Positions 10,716 to 20,431 of a stretch of DNA of 64,000 nucleotides are shown here, piece by piece. The stretch comes from an uncultured SAR86 cluster bacterium (lineage in GTDB: Bacteria; Pseudomonadota; Gammaproteobacteria; Magnimaribacterales; D2472). The first letter of the stretch is position 1; every line of letters starts with the position of its first letter. The notes beneath the pieces are model-generated. The model saw nothing but the letters and a program-made list of their open reading frames with translations, did not search any database and was not told where the DNA came from. The DNA is taken from contig CACEBI010000002.1 in NCBI GenBank assembly GCA_902557705.1, positions 49,185-113,184 of the forward strand, in the 5' to 3' direction. Made by a program: the position numbers and the translations under genes.

Positions 10716-11837
10716 TTAGTCCCTATCTTCTATATCAACCCACTCTGAACTTTCAACACCAATGTATTCAGCACTTGGTCTAATAATTCTATTATTTGCC
10801 CTTTGTTCCATACAATGAGCTGTCCATCCTGAAACTCTGGACATTACAAAGATTGGTGTGAATAATTTTGTTGGTATACCCATATAAAAATATGCTGGAG
10901 CGTGAAAAAAGTCAGCATTGGCAAACATTTTTTTCTCATCAGCCATAACCTTTTCAACCTCTTCTGCAACTTGATATAAGGTATCGTTATCATGAAGCAA
11001 AGAAAGTTCCTTGGCATACTCTTTTATAACAGCATTTCTAGGATCACGAATAGAATAAACTGCATGCCCAAAACCCATAATTTTTTCTTTGTTAGCAAGC
11101 ATGGCTAAGATATTCTCTTTTGCTTCTTCTCTTGAGGTCCAGTTTTCAATTAGCTCCATTGCCTTTTCATTGGCTCCTCCATGAAGAGGACCTCTTAGTG
11201 AACCAATAGCAGCCACAACACAAGAATGAATATCAGACATGGTTGATGCACATACTCTGCCAGTAAAAGTTGAAGCATTAAATTCATGCTCAGCATAAAG
11301 CACTAAAGATACATCCATTACTTTTCTATGAAGATCACTGGGAGTTTTTCCGTGAAGTATATGCAAGAAGTGACCTGCCATTGAATCTTCGTCATTAATC
11401 AAACTAATATCTTCGCCGTCATGAGAAAACTTGTACCAATAGGTAACTATTGAAGCCATAGTAGCTATCATTCTATTAATTGAATTCAATTGATTGCTGA
11501 AATCACCTTCAGGCTCAAGATTTCCCAGCATTGAAGTTCCAGTTCTCATAACATCCATTGGATGAGCGGACGCTGGTATTTTTTTAAGTACTTCTTTAAG
11601 CGCTTCAGGAAGATCTCTTTGACTTTTAAGAAGTGCTTTATATTCTGAAAGTTCGCTCTTATTAGGAAGTTTATTATAAAGAAGTAGGTATGCTACTTCT
11701 TCGAATGATGCTTTGTCAGCTAAGGTTTCAACCTTATGACCCCTATATGCAAGGCCTTCAATCTGACCAACTGTTGATAATGACGTTTCTCCTGCCACCT
11801 GACCTCTTAGACCAGCACCTTCTAACTTCTTAACCAT
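10716..11837 (-). CDS. prpC: 2-methylcitrate synthase
   Basis: Citrate-synthase-family enzyme condensing propionyl-CoA with oxaloacetate. Active-site regions are GPLHGGANEKAM and MGFGHAVYSIRDPRN. The short, single-domain 373-residue form and the N-terminus LEGAGLRGQVAGETSLSTVG are typical of PrpC rather than GltA. It lies between prpB and prpD with gaps of 18 and 3 bases. Confidence 0.95.
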   Translation of the reverse strand: MVKKLEGAGLRGQVAGETSLSTVGQIEGLAYRGHKVETLADKASFEEVAYLLLYNKLPNKSELSEYKALLKSQRDLPEALKEVLKKIPASAHPMDVMRTGTSMLGNLEPEGDFSNQLNSINRMIATMASIVTYWYKFSHDGEDISLINDEDSMAGHFLHILHGKTPSDLHRKVMDVSLVLYAEHEFNASTFTGRVCASTMSDIHSCVVAAIGSLRGPLHGGANEKAMELIENWTSREEAKENILAMLANKEKIMGFGHAVYSIRDPRNAVIKEYAKELSLLHDNDTLYQVAEEVEKVMADEKKMFANADFFHAPAYFYMGIPTKLFTPIFVMSRVSGWTAHCMEQRANNRIIRPSAEYIGVESSEWVDIEDRD

Positions 11838-11855
11838 AATATTTAGTAATCCTCT

Positions 11856-12725
11856 TTATTCTTCTTTATATAGTTCATCCAATTTTTGTTCAAAACTGTG
11901 ATAATTTAATCGATCGTATAATTCTTCCCGGGTCTGCATTATATCTAACAGATCTTTCTGTGTCCCCTCTTTAGCAAGCGAAATGTAAACTTTTTCCGCA
12001 ATCTTGCTCATTGCCCTAAAGGCACTTAATGGGAAGAGAATCATATCAACCCCAACCTTATGAAGTTCGTCTTTCGTAAATAATGGAGTTTTTCCAAACT
12101 CAGTAATATTTGCAAGAATTGGGATATTAAATGCTTTTTTTACAGCAGCATATTCATCAAGAGTTGTTGCTGCCTCAAGAAATATGCCATCAGCTCCTTC
12201 AGTAATATAAGAACCAATTCGATCAATTGCACCCTCAATGCCCTCTGATGCAATTGCATCAGTTCTGGCCATAATAAAAAATTCTTCATCATGCCTTCCA
12301 TCCACAGCTGCTTTTATTCTGTCTTGCATTTCATTTTTCGAAACTAATGATTTGTTAGGTCTGTGACCGCATCTTTTTTGTGATATTTGATCTTCCATAT
12401 GAACTGCAGCACAACCAGCATCAATCATATTTTTTATTGTTTTAGCAATGTTAAAAGCTCCTCCCCAGCCAGTATCAATATCAACAAGAAGTGGTAAAGA
12501 TGAAGCGCTTGTAATTCTTTTAACATCTATAAGAACATCTTCCATAGATATAATGCCTAAGTCTGGAATTCCATATGAGGCAGCAGCGACTCCACCACCT
12601 GATAAATAAACTGCTTTATGGCCTGATTTTTCAGCTAATATTGCTGAGTAGGCATTGATAGCGCCTGGAATAATAAGTGGAGTATTATCTTTAAGTGCAT
12701 TTCTGAATTTTGTGCCTGCTGACAT
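11856..12725 (-). CDS. prpB: 2-methylisocitrate lyase
   Basis: Cleaves 2-methylisocitrate to pyruvate and succinate, closing the methylcitrate cycle. It belongs to the isocitrate lyase/PEP mutase superfamily. DIDTGWGGAFNIAKT and the catalytic-loop motif KRCGH (in SQKRCGHRPNK) identify it, and the 289-residue length is normal. It is first of the prpBCD set, 44 bases after queH. No PrpR-type regulator lies nearby. Confidence 0.95.
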   Translation of the reverse strand: MSAGTKFRNALKDNTPLIIPGAINAYSAILAEKSGHKAVYLSGGGVAAASYGIPDLGIISMEDVLIDVKRITSASSLPLLVDIDTGWGGAFNIAKTIKNMIDAGCAAVHMEDQISQKRCGHRPNKSLVSKNEMQDRIKAAVDGRHDEEFFIMARTDAIASEGIEGAIDRIGSYITEGADGIFLEAATTLDEYAAVKKAFNIPILANITEFGKTPLFTKDELHKVGVDMILFPLSAFRAMSKIAEKVYISLAKEGTQKDLLDIMQTREELYDRLNYHSFEQKLDELYKEE

Positions 12726-12769
12726 GGTTGAAGATTATAGAACACAAATATACCAATTCCCAAATCTGA

Positions 12770-13432
12770 CTAACTATAGAATTTAACGCCTCTAATAATC
12801 CTTTCTTTGTTGTTCTTTCTTCTCCATCTATTGGTATCTCTTAAGCTATATACACAACCACAATATTCCTGTTGATAAAATTCTTCTCTTTTAGAAATCT
12901 CAATCATTCTAGAAGACCCGCCCTGCTTTCTCCAATTGAAGTCCCAATAAACTACATCTTCGTATCTATCTGCAGCTCTATGCCCTGCTGAGTTAATCTG
13001 ATTCATGTCTTTCCATCTAGATATACCAAGTGTTGTTGCATAAACAGAGAAATTGTTTTCTTTTGCAAAAAGAGCTGATCTCTCAAACCTCATATCAAAA
13101 CACTTTGTACACCTCTCGCCTCTTTCGGGTTCATCTTCAAGACCTTTAATTCTTTCAAACCAATTATCTTTATCGTAATCACCGTCAATGCATTCAAATC
13201 CAAGCTTTTCACAAAATCTTCTATTTTCATTTTTTCTAATTTCATATTCTTCCTTTGGATGGATATTTGGATTATAAAAATAGACTGTTGTTTTTATATC
13301 AGATGCAGCTAAAGCTTCCATGATTTCACCAGCACATGGAGCGCAACAACTATGAAGTAATAAGTCAGTACCCTCTTTTGGCATCTGAAGTTTAGGTCTT
13401 TCGTAATTATCTAATTTTAGATGGTCACTCAT
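12770..13432 (-). CDS. queH: Epoxyqueuosine reductase QueH
   Basis: QueH (former DUF208) reduces epoxyqueuosine to queuosine in tRNA, a non-homologous replacement for cobalamin-dependent QueG. The paired cysteines in HSCCAPC (near residue 28) and in [11 protein letters not shown], and the C-terminal YCGCVYSL, bind iron-sulfur and metal centres in the family. Length is 220 residues. It overlaps thrH by 4 bases. QueH in place of QueG avoids a B12 requirement for this step (family knowledge). Confidence 0.93.
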   Translation of the reverse strand: MSDHLKLDNYERPKLQMPKEGTDLLLHSCCAPCAGEIMEALAASDIKTTVYFYNPNIHPKEEYEIRKNENRRFCEKLGFECIDGDYDKDNWFERIKGLEDEPERGERCTKCFDMRFERSALFAKENNFSVYATTLGISRWKDMNQINSAGHRAADRYEDVVYWDFNWRKQGGSSRMIEISKREEFYQQEYCGCVYSLRDTNRWRRKNNKERIIRGVKFYS

Positions 13433-14037
13433 TTTACAAAAATAGAACTTTTTAATATGGCATTTTCTAAATCATCATAATCATGGAATGATGGAATTTC
13501 AGGATGACTTGTAGCAATCTTTTTTGGTGCATTCATAAAAAAACCTTTTTCAGCAACTTCGAACATCTGTATATCATTATAAGAGTCTCCTGCAGCAATA
13601 CATCTATATCCAATTGATTGAAAAGCCATGATTGCTTGTTTTTTTGCTTGTTTGTGTCTTAGTTTGTATGAAATCACTTCATCATTTTCAACCTCCAGGT
13701 TATGACATAAAAGAAGTGGATGACCCATCTTTTCCATTAAAGGCTTAGCTATTTCATGAAATGTATCTGAAAGTATAACTACTTGAAAGTTAGATCTAAT
13801 ACTATTTAAGAAATCTTCTGCGCCATCTAGAAGATTTAATTCTCCTGATGCTTTTTGAATATCTGATAATTTAAGATTATGTTTTTTCATGACTTCAAGT
13901 CTAAAGTCCATAAGATCTGAATAATCTGGTATATCTCTAGTTGTTTTGTTGAATTCTTCAACCCCAGTATTTAAAGCTATCTGCTCCCATATTTCAGGTG
14001 TTAAAGTTCCCTCCATATCAAAACATACTATTTCCAT
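13429..14037 (-). CDS. thrH: Phosphoserine phosphatase / homoserine phosphotransferase ThrH
   Basis: HAD-family phosphatase of the ThrH type, able to move phosphate from phosphoserine to homoserine. HAD motif I is [11 protein letters not shown], motif II is VVILSDTF and motif IV is [11 protein letters not shown]. At 202 residues it is the compact ThrH form rather than the longer SerB. Downstream queH overlaps it by 4 bases; the upstream nucleotidase ends 9 bases away, so the three are probably cotranscribed although their functions differ. Confidence 0.9.
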   Translation of the reverse strand: MEIVCFDMEGTLTPEIWEQIALNTGVEEFNKTTRDIPDYSDLMDFRLEVMKKHNLKLSDIQKASGELNLLDGAEDFLNSIRSNFQVVILSDTFHEIAKPLMEKMGHPLLLCHNLEVENDEVISYKLRHKQAKKQAIMAFQSIGYRCIAAGDSYNDIQMFEVAEKGFFMNAPKKIATSHPEIPSFHDYDDLENAILKSSIFVK

Positions 14038-14046
14038 TTTAAGTCC

Positions 14047-14949
14047 TTATTTTTTATTTTTTATGCCATAAGGAACATGTCCAGAGGCGGTCGTTTCAAT
14101 AGCGTCCATGATATGTTTTTTTTGGTCATCAAAAAAGATGTCTGCTTGAAAAGATTTAAGAAAATGTTGCTTTGACATTCCTCCTAGAAATAATGACTCA
14201 TCAATCCTGACACCCCATTCTCTCAATGTTTTAATTACGCGTTTATCAGATGGAGCCGATCTAGCAGTTACAAGCGCTGTTCTTATTGGACATTCATTGA
14301 TATCAAAATCATTTTGAATTTTATTTAATTCAACTAAAAATGATTTAAATGGCCCTTCTTTTAATAAAGAAGTTGCCTTCACCTCATTTTCAATAAATGC
14401 ATCTAAACCCTTTTCATGAAAAACTTTTTCTGAGTCATCTGAAAAAATTACTGCATCTCCATCAAATGCTATTTTTAGTTGGCCATTTTCAGAATTCATG
14501 TTAGTTTCTCCATCTCTTGGAATTATTGTTGCAGCTGCAACATTGCTTTCGATGGCTAGCTTTACATCTTCAAAACTACTTGATAAAAATAGATGTACTC
14601 CAAAATCTTTTACATACCTATGAGGACTTTCACCTCCACAAAATGCTGCTCTGCTAATATTCAAGCCATGAGCCTCTATCGAGTTTCTTATTCTAAGTCC
14701 AGTGTCTGAAGTATTTCTAGACAGTAAAATTACTTCTATTCTATTTTCGTCTTTGTACAAGGAATTAATCCCTAGAATTTTTTTTACCAGGCCAAAAGCT
14801 TCACCTGGCTCAAGAGTTTTATCTTCATTTGCAACTTGATAGTCTCTGTAAGACTCTAAACCTTCTTTTTCATATATTTCATGACTTTGATCAAGATTAA
14901 ATAAAGCTCTTGAAGATATACCTATTATTAATTTTGATTTACTACTCAT
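14047..14949 (-). CDS. Cytosolic 5'-nucleotidase (NT5C1/cN-I family)
   Basis: The 300-residue protein matches the 5'-nucleotidase family related to vertebrate cN-I. It begins IGISSRALFNLDQSH, carries LLSRNTSDTGLR, AFCGGESPHRY and AFDGDAVIFSDDSE in the middle, and ends with SGHVPYG. Family members hydrolyse AMP, IMP or dNMPs. It is divergent from lexA and its upstream region is shared with the lexA promoter and LexA box, so SOS control is possible but unproven. Substrate cannot be told from sequence. Confidence 0.85.
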   Translation of the reverse strand: MSSKSKLIIGISSRALFNLDQSHEIYEKEGLESYRDYQVANEDKTLEPGEAFGLVKKILGINSLYKDENRIEVILLSRNTSDTGLRIRNSIEAHGLNISRAAFCGGESPHRYVKDFGVHLFLSSSFEDVKLAIESNVAAATIIPRDGETNMNSENGQLKIAFDGDAVIFSDDSEKVFHEKGLDAFIENEVKATSLLKEGPFKSFLVELNKIQNDFDINECPIRTALVTARSAPSDKRVIKTLREWGVRIDESLFLGGMSKQHFLKSFQADIFFDDQKKHIMDAIETTASGHVPYGIKNKK

Positions 14950-14957
14950 TATTTTTA

Positions 14958-14987
14958 TTGATTTTACTCACAAAATAGCATTATACT
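14958..14987 (+). promoter_or_regulatory. Predicted lexA promoter
   Basis: A -35-like TTGATT (14958-14963) and a -10-like TATACT (14982-14987) are separated by 18 bases, about 30 bases before the lexA ATG. The -10 element overlaps the LexA box, which fits autorepression. The call is by eye. Confidence 0.55.
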
Positions 14988-15003
14988 GTATAAATATATA
15001 GTA
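14984..15003 (+). promoter_or_regulatory. LexA box (SOS operator)
   Basis: TACTGTATAAATATATAGTA differs from the gammaproteobacterial SOS consensus TACTGTATATATATACAGTA at only 2 of 20 positions, one of them in the right CAG half-site (TAG). It lies 14 to 33 bases before the lexA start and overlaps the predicted -10, the classical arrangement for LexA autoregulation. Confidence 0.85.
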
Positions 15004-15016
15004 TAATTGAAACATT

Positions 15017-15631
15017 ATGAAAGATATTACACCTCAGCAACAAAAAGTACTTGATTGTATTCAAGTATACATAAATAAAACAGGCTTTCCTCCTACAAGA
15101 GCAGATATTTGTAGAGAGTTAGGGTTTAAATCTCCTAATTCGGCCGAAACTCACTTAAGAGCTCTTGAGAAAAAAGGCTTCATTTCAATAGAAAGTGGTG
15201 CTTCAAGAGGTATATCTATAAATAATCCTGAAATAACTCATTTAGAAAATGAGTATCCTATAGTTGGATTAGTTGCTGCTGGATCACCTACTCTAGCAAG
15301 TGAAAATGTTGAAAAGGTACTAAATTGTCCTAAAGGTTTCTTTGGATCTGATTTTGATTATTTTTTAAGAGTTAGGGGTCTGAGTATGAAAGATGCCGGA
15401 ATTATGGAAGATGATTTGATAGCTGTTAAAAAAACGCAAGAAATTAAAAATGGTGACATTGTTGTTGCAAGAATAGAAGATGAGGTAACAGTTAAATATT
15501 TTCAAAGAAGTGCTCCAAATATAATTCATTTAAAGCCAGCTAATGAAGAATTTAGCGATATTGAAGTTAATCTTGAGGAGACTGAATTGTATATTGAAGG
15601 AAAAAGTGTAGGACTAATTAGAGAGAATTAG
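15017..15631 (+). CDS. lexA: LexA repressor
   Basis: SOS repressor with self-cleaving peptidase domain. A winged helix lies at residues 1-65 (FPPTRADICRELGFKSPNSA), the scissile Ala88-Gly89 in VGLVAAGSP, catalytic Ser123 in GLSMKDAGIM and Lys160 in VARIEDEVTVK. Length is 204 residues. The stop overlaps the stop of the convergent 85-residue gene, leaving no room for a terminator. Autoregulation is supported by the LexA box upstream. Confidence 0.97.
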   Translation: MKDITPQQQKVLDCIQVYINKTGFPPTRADICRELGFKSPNSAETHLRALEKKGFISIESGASRGISINNPEITHLENEYPIVGLVAAGSPTLASENVEKVLNCPKGFFGSDFDYFLRVRGLSMKDAGIMEDDLIAVKKTQEIKNGDIVVARIEDEVTVKYFQRSAPNIIHLKPANEEFSDIEVNLEETELYIEGKSVGLIREN

Positions 15632-15885
15632 TGCAATATTACTGTCTTCTTTGAAAGTCTCTCTTTTTGACTGTCAAAAAATTCGTCAAAATCGCTCACA
15701 TTGCCACTTACACTTTCAATGCCGGCTCTGATCATCTCCTTGGCAACAGAGAGTTCTTGTCCTTGTAAAAATTCCTTAGACTCATTTGAAAACTCAATTT
15801 TCACTATTGGGTTATCGTGATCATCTGATCTTCTTAAAACAATAGTTCCGTCTGGTAATTGAGCTAATTCTAAGTAATTTGACAT
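15628..15885 (-). CDS. Small conserved protein of unknown function between topA and lexA
   Basis: The 85-residue acidic protein starts MSNYLELAQLPDGTIVLRRS and ends with a helical stretch. It has no membrane segment or cysteine cluster. Small proteins with a similar start occur beside lexA/topA in pseudomonads, as I recall, which supports it being a real gene. It converges on lexA with a 4-base overlap. Function unknown. Confidence 0.7.
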   Translation of the reverse strand: MSNYLELAQLPDGTIVLRRSDDHDNPIVKIEFSNESKEFLQGQELSVAKEMIRAGIESVSGNVSDFDEFFDSQKERLSKKTVILH

Positions 15886-15907
15886 AATTTCTCCGTATTA
15901 ATGAAGC

Positions 15908-16354
15908 TTAACACTCCTCAAGGGTTTTGCGAAGCAACAATATAAAGCTTTTATATTTATCTAATATCGAATTTAGTTTTTTCAAGTTTATAGAATCATT
16001 TGAGATAATTATTGATGAATCAATTGGTATTAAAAGTTTATCTTTTGCTAACAATATATCTGATAAAAATCCATCATCACTCATCTCTCTTATGATTATG
16101 TTTGCAAGAGCAGCTTCATTGGATAGTAATTTCCACTTAGCATAAAAATTAAGATCATGAAAATTTGAAATATTTAAATTTAATTCTGAATACAGATTAA
16201 TTGCAAACTGATCAATGCTTTGCTCAAGAGAAGAAAAAAATAAATATTTATTATTTTGATTTAAATTTTTATCAACTAAGATTTGATCACAAATATCTAT
16301 ATATAGATTTACTAATTCTTTTGCGCTCACTAACTTTTGAGGTTTTGGACCCAT
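15908..16354 (-). CDS. Hypothetical helical protein downstream of topA (possibly DUF6586-like)
   Basis: The 148-residue protein is rich in Leu, Asn and Lys with amphipathic helices and no signal peptide. Its start at 16354 overlaps the 3' end of topA by 25 bases. No later in-frame ATG lies near the beginning, so the overlap is probably real. In pseudomonads a DUF6586 protein of similar size sits between topA and lexA; I suspect but cannot show homology. Function unknown. Confidence 0.6.
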   Translation of the reverse strand: MGPKPQKLVSAKELVNLYIDICDQILVDKNLNQNNKYLFFSSLEQSIDQFAINLYSELNLNISNFHDLNFYAKWKLLSNEAALANIIIREMSDDGFLSDILLAKDKLLIPIDSSIIISNDSINLKKLNSILDKYKSFILLLRKTLEEC

Positions 16355-18945
16355 TCTCCGTTATCATAAACAGCAGTCCATTTTGTTTTTTTTCCATCTT
16401 TTTCAGATGCCAAGTAGTGAACATCTTCGGATTTGTTGTATCTAATGACATAAGGATTACCATCCCTGTCTTTTTCTGGAGCACTCATAAGATATGAATG
16501 CTTGTCGGTATTAGGAAGAAATCTGCATGCTTCTAAAATTTCATTTGATAAATTATTTATTTCTGAAACTTTTGGAGCTCTGGTCTCTCTATTTTTAGGA
16601 TACTTACTTGCAGCTAAGAACAAGCCCTTCATGCTATCTCTAAGAAGATAATGATCCTCACACTTTAAACAAGGCAAATCAGGCAAAGAAATAGGTTCCA
16701 TCATTAATGGTTTAGGTTCACCGTTTCTTTGCAGTGCTCTAGTTGCACCACAATTATCATTAAGACAACCAAAATACTTACCAAATCTACCAGTTTTTAA
16801 TTGCATTTCTGAGCCGCATTTGTGACATTCCAGTGTTGGGCCATCGTATCCTTTGATTTTAAATTGTCCTTTTTCAACAAGGTATCCGTCACAATCAGGA
16901 TTTTTACCACAAACATGAAGTTTTCTATTTTCATCAATAAGGTAGTTGTCCATACTGGTATCACACTTGGGGCATCTTTTTTTGATTAATAGATTTTCAG
17001 CCTCTTCGATATCATCGACACTCACTGCCTCATCACCAGAAATAAGATTTAAAGTTTCCTTACATTTATCATCGCCAGTATTTTGATACCCAGAGCAACC
17101 AAGAAAAACACCATTGGAAGAATTTCTTATAACCATATTAGTTTTGCCGCATGGGCATATAATATCTGTGGGAGTTGGCCTGTTACCCCTCATTCCAGTA
17201 TCTTCATCTGAAGCTGAAGCTAAATCAGTTTTAAATGATAAATAAAAATCATCTAATACTTTTCTCCAATCAATTTCACCTTGCGCTACTTTATCTAAGT
17301 TATCTTCTAAATTAGCAGTAAATTCATAATCCATAATGTCGTCAAAACTTTCTAGTAATCTTTCAGTTACTATGTGTCCGATTTTTTTAACAAAAAATCT
17401 CCTGTTTTGAATCTCGACATACCCTCTATCTTGGATAGTAGAAATAATATTTGCATAGGTTGAAGGTCTGCCTATTCCTTTCTTTTCTAATTCTTTAACC
17501 AACGCTGCTTCAGAAAATCTTGCAGGTGGTTTAGTAAATTTTTGTTCTAAATTAATTTCATTTAATGTTAATACTTCACCTTCATTCAATGGAGGCAAAA
17601 TATCTTCACCATCTGATTTGGCAGGTTGAGATACTTTTGTATAACCATCAAAGACTACTTCTCTACCTTTGGCAGAAAAAGTGTACTCATCAATAATTAT
17701 TTTTGCTGAAGTAGATAAATACTCTGCGTCAGGCATTTGACAGGCGATATATTGTTGCCATATTAATTGGTATAGTCTTTTCTCTTCTTCTGTTTGATTC
17801 AGCAAGTCATTAGGTGTCATAAAAGCATTGGTTGGTCTGATAGCCTCGTGTGCTTCTTGAGCATTTTCTGTGCTTGCATATATTCTTGGAGCATTAGTAA
17901 GATATTTATCACCAATTCTTTCATTAATGTAATTTCTAGCGTCTTGAATTGATTCTTTACTAAGACTTGGGGCGTCTGTTCTCATATAAGTTATATGCCC
18001 TGCTTCGTATAATTTTTGCGCAACTCGCATAGTTCTTTTGACCGTAAAACTTAACTTAGTGCTAGCAGCCTGTTGAAGAGTGGATGTAATAAATGGAGGT
18101 CTTGGCTTAGCTTTAACAGGTTTTTTTAATATCTCATTTATAGATAATTTTGAACTATTAATTAAATTTTCTATTTTTCTAGCTTCTTCTTCTTTCAACA
18201 ATGGATCAGATTTTTTTCTATTTAAAGAAAAAGGTATAGATAGATCATTTTTGCCTAAGTTCATTGAAACTTCCCAAAATTCTTCTGGAATAAATTCTTG
18301 GATTAATCTTTCTCTTTCGTCCAAAACTCTTAACGCTACAGACTGAACCCTTCCTGCAGAAAGGCCTCTAGCAATTTTTTTCCATAATAAAGGTGATAAT
18401 TCAAAGCCAATTACCTTATCCAAGAATCTTCGAGCCCTATAGGCTTTGACTAAATCTAAATCAATTTCTTTTGGATCAGCAAATGATTCGACAATTGCCG
18501 CTTTGGTAATCTGATTAAATCTTACTCTTGAGTAATCATATTTCTCTGGTCCTAGAGCTTCTTTAAGGTGCCATGCAATTGCTTCACCCTCTCTATCTAA
18601 GTCAGTAGCTAAATAAATATGTTCAACTTGTTTTGCTGCTTTTTTTAGATTTTTTATTACTTTCTCTTTTTCTGGAATAATTTGCCAATCAGCAGTCCAT
18701 CCGTTATCTGGATCAATACCCATTCTTCTTATTAATCTATTTCTATCATTGATAGATTTCAATCTAATTTTTTCTTCTGGACTCACATCCTTTGGGATAG
18801 ATGCTCTCTTGCTAGTTGGTGATGATTTTTTTGGAAGATCTCTAATATGACCTACACTAGATTCAACAATAAAATCATTGCCTAGATACTTTGATATTGT
18901 TTTAGCTTTTGCTGGAGATTCAACGATTACTAATGATTTTGCCAT
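16330..18945 (-). CDS. topA: DNA topoisomerase I
   Basis: Type IA topoisomerase relaxing negative supercoils. The Toprim domain opens with VESPAKAKTI (Glu9) and has DLDREGEAIAWH around residues 115-126; the catalytic Tyr320 is in HITYMRTDAPSLS. C-terminal zinc ribbons follow from about residue 590, with pairs such as CPCG, CPKC and CHKC. In the last ribbon the CLKC pair remains but the second pair is gone (FLAASKYP). At 871 residues it matches E. coli TopA. Its 3' end overlaps the next gene. Confidence 0.97.
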   Translation of the reverse strand: MAKSLVIVESPAKAKTISKYLGNDFIVESSVGHIRDLPKKSSPTSKRASIPKDVSPEEKIRLKSINDRNRLIRRMGIDPDNGWTADWQIIPEKEKVIKNLKKAAKQVEHIYLATDLDREGEAIAWHLKEALGPEKYDYSRVRFNQITKAAIVESFADPKEIDLDLVKAYRARRFLDKVIGFELSPLLWKKIARGLSAGRVQSVALRVLDERERLIQEFIPEEFWEVSMNLGKNDLSIPFSLNRKKSDPLLKEEEARKIENLINSSKLSINEILKKPVKAKPRPPFITSTLQQAASTKLSFTVKRTMRVAQKLYEAGHITYMRTDAPSLSKESIQDARNYINERIGDKYLTNAPRIYASTENAQEAHEAIRPTNAFMTPNDLLNQTEEEKRLYQLIWQQYIACQMPDAEYLSTSAKIIIDEYTFSAKGREVVFDGYTKVSQPAKSDGEDILPPLNEGEVLTLNEINLEQKFTKPPARFSEAALVKELEKKGIGRPSTYANIISTIQDRGYVEIQNRRFFVKKIGHIVTERLLESFDDIMDYEFTANLEDNLDKVAQGEIDWRKVLDDFYLSFKTDLASASDEDTGMRGNRPTPTDIICPCGKTNMVIRNSSNGVFLGCSGYQNTGDDKCKETLNLISGDEAVSVDDIEEAENLLIKKRCPKCDTSMDNYLIDENRKLHVCGKNPDCDGYLVEKGQFKIKGYDGPTLECHKCGSEMQLKTGRFGKYFGCLNDNCGATRALQRNGEPKPLMMEPISLPDLPCLKCEDHYLLRDSMKGLFLAASKYPKNRETRAPKVSEINNLSNEILEACRFLPNTDKHSYLMSAPEKDRDGNPYVIRYNKSEDVHYLASEKDGKKTKWTAVYDNGEWVQNLKS

Positions 18946-19004
18946 AATAAATAATTTGTTCCTTTTTTAGAAATACCATTAATTAGTTTGGTTTGACAAG
19001 AGTT

Positions 19005-19439
19005 TTAGAAAACTTTTAATAAATTTATAATCTTTTCAAGTTCAATAATGCCTGCTTTTTCTCTCCAAATAAAAGCTATAACAGAGTTTGAAAATATTAT
19101 TTCTAACACATTCGGTGAAAGAGAACTAAGTTTACTTTTTATCTCGCCATACTCATCTGAGTACTTCAACTTGAGAGGAGAATACAAAATTAATTCATCT
19201 TTGTCTCTAATAAAATGAGCTTCTTTTAAATTTGTTTCATTTTTGAGACTGTAAATCATTAAGTTTACATCTCTATTTTTAAATGAATTTTTACCAATAT
19301 TTGATGGAATGATTTTTAGTCCTAATCTTGATGCATTCAACCTTAATTCTGAAATTTCCTTTGAGGACTTTGATGGTAATGCAAAACTAATAGTTCCAAT
19401 TAGAAAAGATATAACAATAAAAATAATTAATAATTCCAT
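19005..19439 (-). CDS. Conserved small membrane-anchored protein, unknown function
   Basis: The 144-residue protein has one N-terminal membrane helix (about residues 2-22), then a soluble domain starting with SELRLNASRLGLKI. That pattern resembles gammaproteobacterial inner-membrane proteins of unknown role in which an RLxARxLGL-like segment follows the anchor. It lies 7 bases after pyrD in the transcription direction and is probably cotranscribed with pyrD, the rhomboid gene and nadK. Confidence 0.65.
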   Translation of the reverse strand: MELLIIFIVISFLIGTISFALPSKSSKEISELRLNASRLGLKIIPSNIGKNSFKNRDVNLMIYSLKNETNLKEAHFIRDKDELILYSPLKLKYSDEYGEIKSKLSSLSPNVLEIIFSNSVIAFIWREKAGIIELEKIINLLKVF

Positions 19440-19446
19440 TGATTTA

Positions 19447-20430
19447 TTAATTTAATATGTCGCTTACAATTCTAGGTCCTTTGATTATAAAACCTGTATA
19501 AATTTGAACCAACAACGCACCTGATTCTAGCTTTTTTTTGAAATCTTCTTTACTCATAACTCCTCCTACTCCAATAATTGGCAGTTCAGGATATGCCTCA
19601 TTTATAACTCTTAATAATGATGTTGATCTTTCCATTAAAGGACTGCCTGAAAGACCTCCTTCAAATTCCTCATATGTAGAGTTTTTTAATGCCTCTTTAT
19701 TTATCGTTGTATTAGAAATAATTAAGCCTGTCAGGATTGAATTTTGGATATACTCAGCAATACTCTTAATTATTTCTAAAGGTTCATCAGGTGATATTTT
19801 TAGAAAAATTGGCTTATTAAAGTTTAATTCTCTTGCACTATTTTCTATTGATTCTATAAGATTTTTTATATTTTTATCATCGTGCAGATTTCTTAATCCA
19901 GGTGTATTTGGTGAGGAAATATTGATAGTTACATAATCAGAATATTGGGCAACTTTATTAAAACATAATACGTAATCATTTATTCTTTGCTGGCCATCAG
20001 AGCTTTTATTGGCACCAATATTTACACCAACAACACCTTTATATTTTCTTGATTTAAGTTTTTTAACTAAATGATCAACACCCTTATTATTAAATCCAAG
20101 TCTATTAATAACTGCATTTTGATCAAATAATCTAAATACTCTAGGTTTTGGATTTCCGGATTGAGGAAGAGGAGTAATAGTTCCAACCTCAATAAATCCA
20201 AATCCTAATGCACCGAGACAATCTATAAAATCGCCATTTTTATCAAGTCCGGCTGCGGTTCCAAGACGATTGGAAAAAGTTATACCACCAAATATATATT
20301 CATCATTTTCATATTTTTTAGTTAAAAGGCTAAGAAGTTTTAATTTATGCAAAATATTCAAAGCATTCAATGCAATCAAATGTGACGCCTCAGGAGGAAA
20401 TATTTTTATTATTTTTAAAATTAGATTCAA
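19447..20430 (-). CDS. pyrD: Dihydroorotate dehydrogenase (quinone), class 2
   Basis: Membrane-associated FMN enzyme oxidising dihydroorotate to orotate with quinone as acceptor. The N-terminal amphipathic extension, FGFIEVGTITPLPQSGNPKPR, INISSPNTPGLRNL (with the class 2 catalytic serine) and IGVGGV near the C-terminus support class 2. Length is 327 residues. It follows the rhomboid gene by 1 base. Confidence 0.95.
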   Translation of the reverse strand: MNLILKIIKIFPPEASHLIALNALNILHKLKLLSLLTKKYENDEYIFGGITFSNRLGTAAGLDKNGDFIDCLGALGFGFIEVGTITPLPQSGNPKPRVFRLFDQNAVINRLGFNNKGVDHLVKKLKSRKYKGVVGVNIGANKSSDGQQRINDYVLCFNKVAQYSDYVTINISSPNTPGLRNLHDDKNIKNLIESIENSARELNFNKPIFLKISPDEPLEIIKSIAEYIQNSILTGLIISNTTINKEALKNSTYEEFEGGLSGSPLMERSTSLLRVINEAYPELPIIGVGGVMSKEDFKKKLESGALLVQIYTGFIIKGPRIVSDILN

Positions 20431-20431
20431 T

